A DNA stretch of 64,000 bases from Gonocerus acuteangulatus (lineage: Eukaryota > Arthropoda > Insecta > Hemiptera > Coreidae), in contig OX328125.1 in NCBI GenBank assembly GCA_946811695.1, positions 96,918,260 through 96,982,259 on the forward strand, in the 5' to 3' direction. Of the stretch, positions 56,890-64,000 are shown in pieces. Below the pieces are notes generated by a model. That model did not search any database, was not told the origin of the DNA, and saw only the letters and a program-made list of their open reading frames with translations. Position 1 is the first letter of the stretch. Each line of letters begins with the position of its first letter. A program made the translations under genes and the position numbers.

Positions 56890-59185
56890 CATCCATATAT
56901 ACATACAGTGAAGAAGTGAAGCCCTCTTCTAAAACTGACAGCACGAAGAAGGGAGAACTATGGTTGGAATAACTCCAGCTAGCCTCCTCCATTCCCTGAA
57001 AAAACTATTCAGTGGTCACAAATTCCTATGAACCTTCCATATATTTAGTAATTTATAACCTACAGTTATTTCTATATATGTACCTGTGAATTGAGGAAAA
57101 GTACCTTAAATCAGTTTCTGGTACAAGTTTATTTATAAATAATGTTATTTCATATCAAGTATTAAATGGTTGCTAAAAGTACAATTATGAAGTATTTTAG
57201 TGCCATAGCTTCAATTTATTTATAGCAAAATATTAACAGAGCTAGATGGTACTCACACATCTAACATAAAAATAATGTCTCAAACCGATGGTTCATCGTC
57301 AGTTTTCAACCCTCATAGATATAGAAAAAAGGTTGTTGGGTCCCTCAGTGGTCACTCGTTTCGCTGTACATTTTGATTGTGCCTTTCCGAGTGGTAAGTT
57401 ACAGTAAATGCTTTTATTTAAATATAATGCGACTATTTATTCTTTTAACTCTTTTGTTGTAAAATTATTACTTTAATACGTAAGACGGACAAGTGTCAAG
57501 TAAAAAAAAAAAATGCAAAATTTATCTTTATTTTTTGATGAACGACTTATAAATGTGTTCACAATATTTTATAATTAATTAAATTTTGTTATTATCTTTA
57601 GTGTTAATGTATATTAATTATTTTTAGGTTAAAATCAACTTACTCCTAGACTTCTTGGAAATTACTGTTGTAACTGAAGACCATCTGTTCAAATTCTCTT
57701 CAACTTCTTCCACAAAGGCAACATTTAGATTTAATGTTATATTTAAAATTACAGTTTAAATTGTGATATTATATCTGTACCCTGGGGGTAAAGGACACCA
57801 TGTCACATATTTGTAATTGTTCAGGAGAGCCAATTTTCCATAAGCTTGAACTGTTGAAATTTCTTTCTTCATTGCTTACAGAAACAGTTTAAAGAACATT
57901 TTTAACATAGTTATTGGCTTTGATAGTTAATTGGAAGTATTGATCATAGCCAAACAAAACCAATGCCTCCACATGGTGTCTTTTACCTCTATATAAAACG
58001 GACATGATTTTATTTTTCGCTGTTTTATCTTCGTTATTTATGGAATTAGGAATAAGTGTCGTATACCATCATTATATGGATCAAAAAATCCACATTAAAA
58101 ACATGTTGTTAAGTCGATTTAAGAAAAAAATGGACATGATGTCCTTTACCTTCGGGTACAGATATAAACAAAGCCACAATTGATTGCATGGAGTACTCTC
58201 TTGTAGAAAATATTTTTTGTCGGAATGGACATAGAGATTGTTTTATCTCAAAGGCAAATACCCTACCACTGAATGAGTAAAGATATGATAAAAAATAAGA
58301 AATATTAAGGGGTATATATATAAATAAGGTGATAATATTATAATAATTATCTTACTATGACCTCATTTTTTCCTTAATCATTCAGATATATAATTTTTGT
58401 CCTTGATTTAGCTCATTAAACCATTAAACAAATTTCTGTGATTCCTCACGGTTTCCAACATTCATTCAAGCACCTACACGACAACTCTTATGATCTATTT
58501 TAATGTTCACTCGTACTGAGTATAGTGTTCTTTGAGGCATTTGGATAAAAAGACAAAGAAACAAAATAATAATTCTTCCATTACTGTCCATAATGGCTGT
58601 CTACTTTCTGGACAAACAAGCATCATCTGTTTAAAGAACTCGATAAATAGAAATTGCTTAGTGTTCCTCGAACCCTTGCTTTGCTGAAAGCTTGTAATTC
58701 AGGCCGAAGAAGCAAGTATCAATTTAGTATTTAATGTGTTCCCAATCGCCTTCAAACTGCAACTATCTCCTATGTATTGTACTTTCAAGTCGATTTATCA
58801 TTAAAGCATTGTTGCTTGTTTTATTATATTTATGTATATTTCTGTGAAGAATGTTAAAAAACCTGCCTTAATTCTTTATTCATCACTTTAAAATCAAATA
58901 AAACTTTAACCATTTTTGTTTGCTAGGAGCATAATAGTTCTTATTTCAAACTTCTGACACTGAAGTTTTTATTTTTTTTAAAATAATATAATTTTATAGA
59001 TGAAAGATTATTTCAATTAATATCCTAGCATAAGTTATTAATACTCGCATTAAGGAGTTTTCAATTTCGTAGGATTGTTAGTTGGTCGTAAAACACCAAT
59101 AATTTATTCATTTATTTAAAAAAAAATAAAAATAAGGTATGTCCTTCTGCAAACACTTTATTAAAGCGACAGCATTTTTGCTAAT
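54780..59185. other. Largest stretch without recognised features
   Basis: AT-rich, apparently low-copy DNA. It holds (TA)n tracts at 55438-55480 and 56834-56883, and a short triplication near 56068-56120 (TGGCTGTTTAATGTTTA). No reading frame over 65 codons, no transposon termini and no RNA gene that I can see. Unannotated introns or regulatory DNA of a host gene cannot be excluded. Confidence 0.5.
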
Positions 59186-59189
59186 TCTC

Positions 59190-59275
59190 CATCCACAATG
59201 CCCTATTGACAAAAAAAGTCCAACTCTCAGGAACTGCGTCATCTTATTACGGTTCCGTTCATATACCTAGTGCCA
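59190..59275 (-). mobile_element. Rep-A GCGCTAAGATGACGCAG module, minus strand
   Basis: Reverse complement reads CACTAGGTATATGAACGG + AACCGTAATAAGATGACGCA + GTTCCTGAGAGTTGGACTTT. Only this module is present. 59280-59760 is otherwise unassigned. Confidence 0.65.
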
Positions 59276-59762
59276 TTAGTTATTAGTTTGTTTTGACTTT
59301 TTGTGAAAAATTACAAATACATTTCTCATATTTTATCTTGTCTTAATAAAATAATAAATTTAAATTGAATAAAAAAAAAAAAAAAAATAGAAAAGGGAGG
59401 TAAACAACGAAACAAAAACCCGCTCAAAAAAATCAAACCAACAACAGTAGAGTTGTACAAACTTAGAATTCCACTGAAAAAGCTCTAATTCAAACAAGTG
59501 TTTGTCCTATAAATTCTTAGATTGTTTGCGATATCAATCCTCCATCTGAAAGCAACATACAAATTTTAATGGGTTTCATACTGCATCATGTAGAAATAGA
59601 GATTTTATTTTCAATAGAAATTGACATATATAATGAAGCAATTTTCATAATTTTTTTTAACAATATTAATGTTTGAAGATTATCACTGTAAGCTCGAAAA
59701 TATTGAGAGAATTTTCTGTTTATTTGGAATTTGATGTGCTCATCGTCAAAGAGCATCCAGAT

Positions 59763-61246
59763 AAGGGCCATCACACACGTTGCGACTGTTCTGCATCTCA
59801 AGTTGCAAACTAGTTGCGTAGAAACCAGTGTGCAACTGAAATAAAACTTCTTTCCGCATACGGTGTGACTGTTTTCCAACTCGAGTTGCAAACCAGTTGC
59901 GTATGAAATTAGTTTGCAACTGAAACAAAACACGGGAGTATATTGGCTTGTTGTAAATCAATTGCCCAACAGTTTTGCAAGTGGTGTGTTTATTTAGTAA
60001 GCTTCGTATTTTTTTGTAAGAACTTGCAATGTCAGAGTCACAAGGGGTGTATACAGCGATGGGGTCACCGATCTGGACTATTTTTTTTTCTGGTAATTCT
60101 ACACCGAAAAATAGTCGCTTTATTTCTTATGTCGAGTTTAGAAAATGATATCAACATGATTCTTTCACCAATTCACTTGTTTTATAGAGTAGATCAAAAG
60201 AAAAATATAATCGTTAAACAATAATTTATATTTCATCAAATAAATTCAAAAATATGCTTACATTTTCAAATAAACTGGTATTATACATTGTTTTACACCA
60301 CAAATAAAAGCGGATTTAAAATCAGCACCCCAAAAAACCCTAATGTGGCGAATATCATTGAAAACAAAAAATAATGATTTTTCCCAGTCTGGAGGAGACA
60401 ACAAAATTTGTAAGCGAAAAAGTAACGTGACGTTTTGAAACTCAATATTTCCCCTTGAGATAATCCGATTTTTAAGTCATTGAAATCTTTCAAAAGAAGA
60501 AGGACTCCTTTTTCTAACCAAATAAATGACTATTGTATTATCTCAAAAGGTACTTGCGAAAAATGGTTATCCAAATAAAAATAAAATGTAAACTTTTTTG
60601 CACATAACCTCGGTCCCAGAACACGTAGAAACACCCCGATTGGAAGGAAATGTTTCACATTAGGGCCTTTATCGACCCTTCAAGTTTGGTTTGAATCGGG
60701 TAAATATTCTTTGAAATATGGCCGGATTATTGAATCTTTAACAAAATGTTAAGGGTCTCCCTTAGCGAAATTTAAAATACATTTCTTTTTATTTTTGTAA
60801 AATTTCCAAAATTTGAATTTAGGGGTTTTTCAATGTGCTAAAAATGAATCTGACATCCGTTTTTAAATCAAAAATTGCGTCACGTTAAGTTCTTGATCGC
60901 ACATGTTGGTATTAGCTATATTGCTTAAATACACTTTACTTAAAACTGCCTTTATTTACATAACACAAAATAACATAGCTGAAGAACATATATAATAAAT
61001 AAACCTTCTTGTAACTAAGCAACTGCAAATATCGATAGAATGCACAGCTGTCCAATGAAAGTCTCGTACAACGCAACTGCAACCGCGGCCCCAGAGTTGC
61101 ATGTGACTGGTTTGAGATCGTCAAAAACAAGTTGCGTTGTGTGCGCCTGCCCTTTGAAATACATTGCCGAGGTCGCAAAACAGTTGCGCGTGCAACTAGT
61201 TTGCAACTCCAGTTGCAAAAAAGTCTCACCGTGTGCGCTGGGCCTT
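59763..61246. mobile_element. Putative TIR transposon, GGGCCATCACACACG ends
   Basis: Left AAGGGCCATCACACACGTTG + CGACTG and right CTCACCGTGTGCGCTGGGCC + TT are imperfect inverted repeats. Inside both ends, AGTTGCAAAC(T/C)AGTTGCG-type motifs recur: 59800-59930 on one side and 61070-61220 on the other (TTGCAACTCCAGTTGCAAAA). Clustered subterminal motifs are typical of hAT and P-like elements. I see no target duplication and no transposase. The interior 60000-61000 has no recognised coding. Classification is tentative. Confidence 0.5.
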
Positions 61247-61249
61247 AGG

Positions 61250-61790
61250 CTAACCCTTCCATTGGAGTCAATCTCCACCAAATTGAATTGATATCATTAT
61301 TCAAATCTCTGAAAAAGAGAACAGATTTTCCAGCAAATGGTAAGACTGGCTGAGACCCCTATGTTAACCATGATATCCCGTTCATCAGTTCGATCTCTAG
61401 GTACTTAGAATTCTGAGTGCTCCATTTTTCCGGCTCATCTTTTTCATCTTCATTTTCATCATTATTTTTTTTTTTTTTTTTATGTTCTGTGACAGTTTTT
61501 TGAATTATATCATCTTCAATAGATGTGCCATGATCATATCTGTAAGAAGCGAAAACTTACCCTTCTGATCAGTGTCGAGGAGTTTATTCTTTTCGTCTTG
61601 CCAAGGAGTAAATAGCATTAGCTATTCTCTGAAATAATTTTGTTCATAATTTTCAATATTGAATCTTACATACCGGATTGGATATCTTTCAAAATGAGGG
61701 TTCTGCTTTTCTCCTTGTCAATATCTTTTATTTATTTATTGAGAGTACACAACAAAGGCTATTTACTCTTGTCAATATCAAATGTATCTG
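61250..61790. other. No recognised feature
   Basis: Probably the downstream remnant of the Helitron ORF, but no motif is readable here. Confidence 0.35.
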
Positions 61791-61799
61791 AACAAGATG

Positions 61800-62540
61800 A
61801 TTCGTTTACACTTTCAGATGAGATGAGGTTCCTAATTTTTCTTGAAAAAGTATAATATGCATCAAATTCAGCAAGGTAAATTCCATTCAATTTATTGGGT
61901 CTTTGAGCATAATAATCTAATATATTTCTCAAGAATATGTCTGTATCATCTTAGTCATATTTTTCAGAGCCTCTTTGCTTTTTAGCACCAGAACACATTC
62001 TCTGGCTGGCCTGAATTAGAGCAGTTTAGACAAAGACGATTTGTGTTCACAACATTCTGCCTCATTCAATGGTTCTATTACGATTAATTGGAAAGTGATG
62101 AATACCAAACCAGCACTTCTTTCCTTTTCTTCTCTTCTTCCTGCCACTGAATGTATGTTTATGGGTCTGAAATTGAATTAGATCTGCCCTCACGCTGCTA
62201 GCAGAACAAGTTACAAATTTATCAATAAAATTAGCGCATAACTGTTTTTGATCCGAATCTCCTTCTTTAAATTTAGGAGCATTATTCAATCACAGCTGCC
62301 CATGAGTGTGAGACAATCATCTTTGTTGGAACTACACTCTAAGATACGAATTTTCCACTTTGTGTCCGCAAAATTCGCCATTTTCTGATTTAATTACTTT
62401 GAATAGTTTTCAAGTCCTTTGTTCGTAATATCTTGCACAAGTCACAGGATCGCTCTTTATTAGTCTTGATTTCTACTCATATGCCATTTCTAAAGTATCT
62501 CTCTTTATCTCCTTGTTGATAATTTTTTTCAAAATTTTCA
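61800..62540 (-). pseudogene. Helitron Rep/helicase pseudogene fragment
   Basis: On the minus strand in order: KEIKRDTLEMAYE, SRLIKSDPVTCARYYEQR, FKVIKSENGEFCGHKVENSY, FQQR-LSHTHGQL-LNNAPKF, LCANFIDKFVTCSASSVRAD, LIQFQTHKHTFS, GKKCWFGIHHFPINRNRTIE, and further on YYAQRPNKLNGIYLAEFDAY. The order (PVTCARYF-like, FQxRG(S)PHxHxxLWLxNAP with the HUH His pair, HxH...CxFGxPxxP, YYxxRPxxLxxxxLAEF) is that of Helitron Rep-helicases. HTH stands for the HUH motif. Several in-frame stops and a frame change make it dead. The helicase proper and Helitron ends are not seen. Confidence 0.8.
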
Positions 62541-62740
62541 GACGCTCAGATCCATATAGCTGCAAACATGCTGGACAATTTATCCCCAGCATTTTTCCCA
62601 GTACCAGAAGTTGTCTTGGGGATTTAAATTATAGGCTGTACATAGGTATTCATAATTTAAAATCACTTTTTGGATTTATGTGGTGTAGGTCAAAATATAG
62701 TACTTTCTCTTCCCTTTTGTACCAATTTATTAGTTGTTTT

Positions 62741-62783
62741 CCCTACATGTTTCATGGCCTACATGCCACAACCTCCTCAGGGG
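62741..62783 (-). ncRNA. Hammerhead-like motif, decayed
   Basis: On the minus strand: CCCCTGAGGA, GGTTGTGGC..., GCCAT, GAAACATGTAGGG. Box 2 and the palindromic ACATGT match the 19128 motif. Box 1 is CTGAGGA and not CTGATGA. Lies upstream of the Helitron remnant on the same strand. Confidence 0.4.
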
Positions 62784-63289
62784 CCATTACTGCATGTGGT
62801 CAGCTCGCTACTCTTATCAAGACTCAACTTAGAATAGAATCATTTAAAAAGTGTTTGCTGACATTTTCAAGATAGGGTTTACCAATATTAAATGAAAAAT
62901 AAACTCTACAACATTTAGTTGGAGATTTTTGCCAAATTGCCATCCATTTGTCTTAGTAGCTACTGCCAAACGCAACTTTTCAGAATTTAGAAATTGCTTG
63001 TTTCCATAACCTGTTGCCAGATTGGCCAATTCGTTCGGAATTGATGAATGATGGTTCCGAACATGGCTAAATCAAAGAAACGCTTGGCAAGCAGAATTAG
63101 CATAGCACGAGGCGCCATCAGAATTTGTGAACCCAAGAGGAAAAGACGACGTCCTGTATGAGGAATCTGATAGCGCCGGACCCACTGTTCGTTCAGTAGT
63201 AACTTCAGACTGCCAGGAAAATCAGGAAATCAGTCAACTGAGAGTTAGAGCTGTTGGAAGTGTTTTGAATCAAATTGTCTTAAACTCTA

Positions 63290-63482
63290 GTTTCATTTCC
63301 TCCAGGAATTTCAGATATCCGACACATAATTGGTTTTTGATAGCTGAAATACGACTCATAATATGATGCCTGTAACTCCTTAATATTTGAAAAACAGATA
63401 TCTAATTGTGTCAAACCGTCTGTAGATGGTTTCCCAACAATTTTGTTCTCTAAATCATATCTAGAAAATAAATTTAAAATTG
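63290..63482 (-). pseudogene. LINE endonuclease fragment, part 2
   Basis: The minus frame continues the endonuclease at 63650-64000 after the insertion: AILNLFSRYDLENKIVGKPS, LTQLDICFSNIKELQASYYE, SYFSYQKPIMC. The last part corresponds to the conserved SDHxP region, here SYQKP, so the catalytic Asp-His pair is lost. Confidence 0.6.
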
Positions 63483-63649
63483 CGGAGGTAGGGGTTGTCA
63501 GGGTTCGGTCGTTACTTCTTAATAGCACTACATTTTACATGTGAGAATGGTTTTATTGTTGCCGACGTTTCGGCTTGAAATTCAAGCCTTCATCAGGGCG
63601 ATGAGAAGATTGAGAACTGTGCCTCAAGGATGCGGGATCATTTCTGAGT
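63483..63649 (-). mobile_element. 167-bp hammerhead-bearing insertion with 19-bp TSD (retrozyme-like)
   Basis: The LINE endonuclease frame is interrupted here. The sequence AGAAATAAATTTAAAATTG stands at 63463-63482 (with one extra A) and again at 63650-63668, so 63483-63649 is an insert with a target duplication. The insert is only 167 bp, has no ORF, and carries a well-formed hammerhead motif on the minus strand. Animal retrozymes are short non-autonomous retroelements with type I hammerheads, thought to be moved by Penelope-like elements; size and content fit. No adjacent second unit is present. Confidence 0.7.
63561..63599 (-). ncRNA. Type I hammerhead ribozyme motif, Penelope/retrozyme style
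   Basis: On the minus strand: GCC, CTGATGA, A, stem II GGCTTGAA/TTCAAGCC (8 complementary bases, minimal loop), GAAA, C, GTC, GGC. Both conserved core boxes are perfect, the GTC cleavage triplet is present, and the GCC/GGC bases flanking the core can pair as stem I. The stem III position is only ACGT, a self-complementary minimum that is stable only when two units pair, as known for Penelope-type hammerheads. It should therefore cleave as a dimer. Confidence 0.75.
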
Positions 63650-64000
63650 AGAAATAAATTTAAAATTGTTTATGTTGGTGACTTTAATAAGTCTACATTA
63701 AAGTCACCGACAATTATAAGTTGTCTAAATGTCCTTTCCGCGACAATTTACAGACAAATTTCAAAGTAAGGCAAAATCTTCCTTATATTAAATGAAGGTG
63801 GTTTGTACCAAGCGTAAACAAAAATATCCCTTAATTTCATAAGTCCCAAATTGAAGCTCTTTAACCCGTTCCTCGTTGTTGAACTTAACTATAACTTATA
63901 CATGATTTTCTAATTGATTTGCGCAGTGTAAAACCATCCCATAGCCGTGTCGATAGGTCTTTGTATCTACATGATGAACTTCGACATAATCAAAAATAGG
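63650..64000 (-). pseudogene. LINE endonuclease fragment, part 1
   Basis: Minus-strand frames give IFVYAWYKPPSFNIRKILPY and LIIVGDFNVDLLKSPT, the GDFN motif of APE-type endonucleases in non-LTR retrotransposons. At least one stop and frame changes are present. The window ends upstream of the RT position, so it is unclear which LINE family it belongs to. Confidence 0.7.

Noticed and set aside
61015..61291. ORFs of 83-97 codons on both strands
   Set aside because: They cover the subterminal GTTGCAAC motifs of a transposon end and overlap each other on opposite strands; no protein motif.

Overview
This window looks like intergenic, transposon-dense DNA from an animal nuclear genome, most likely an arthropod. 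The evidence is very AT-rich sequence, many long (TA)n and (GA)n microsatellites, mariner-type TIR elements with TA target duplications, non-LTR retrotransposons with a C-terminal CX2CX7HX4C knuckle, 5S rRNA- and tRNA-headed SINEs, a Helitron Rep relic and Penelope-type hammerhead motifs. The species cannot be named from the sequence. I found no convincing host gene. One 52-codon open tail (41985-42150, minus) is the best candidate for non-transposon coding sequence, and that is uncertain.

Layout. 1-5972: a 33-bp tandem array at the edge, LINE and MITE fragments, a small TIR element, then a 269-bp satellite (about 11.7 copies) whose last copy is split by a 0.9-kb insertion. 6100-9160: C-run repeats, a pogo-like transposase tail, a tRNA-headed SINE, a two-copy repeat, and the first copy of a long noncoding family called Rep-A here. 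9140-10513: a broken CR1/L2-like LINE. 11293-17464: two class-II-tRNA SINEs, a 5S-headed SINE, a 545-bp mariner deletion derivative and a TA-flanked TIR element carrying a nested SINE. 17975-19254: a 128-bp tandem array and an inverted pair of hammerhead-like motifs. 19486-24858: LINE pieces, Rep-A copies, a 5S SINE and a foldback element. 25526-27905: the best-preserved gene, an uninterrupted RT-RNase H reading frame of a 5'-truncated LINE. 28000-36300: MITEs, GA-rich satellite, SINE pieces, a 53-bp minisatellite and a GC-rich 86-bp array. 36697-39470: a Rep-A copy holding a mariner derivative, which in turn holds an insertion with a ~107-bp-arm hairpin. 39676-47042: LINE 3' ends (one with a fourfold zinc-knuckle duplication), MITEs, a 5S SINE and a pogo-like element with amplified termini. 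48000-54600: degenerate coding, a minisatellite, two Rep-A copies and G-run MITEs. 54780-59185 is nearly featureless. 59763-64000: a TIR element, a Helitron Rep pseudogene and a LINE endonuclease fragment interrupted by a 167-bp hammerhead-bearing insertion.

How the parts relate. The RNase H-type LINE family (ends near 528, 12040, 20656, 27888, 40492, 45194) finishes in a short hairpin followed by an AAATA-type tail. The SINEs, whether headed by tRNA-like or 5S-like promoters, share one tail with a similar hairpin, so this LINE family is the likely mobilising partner. The hammerhead-bearing insert with target duplications at 63483-63649 matches what is known of animal retrozymes and Penelope-type elements and is the most interesting single object here.
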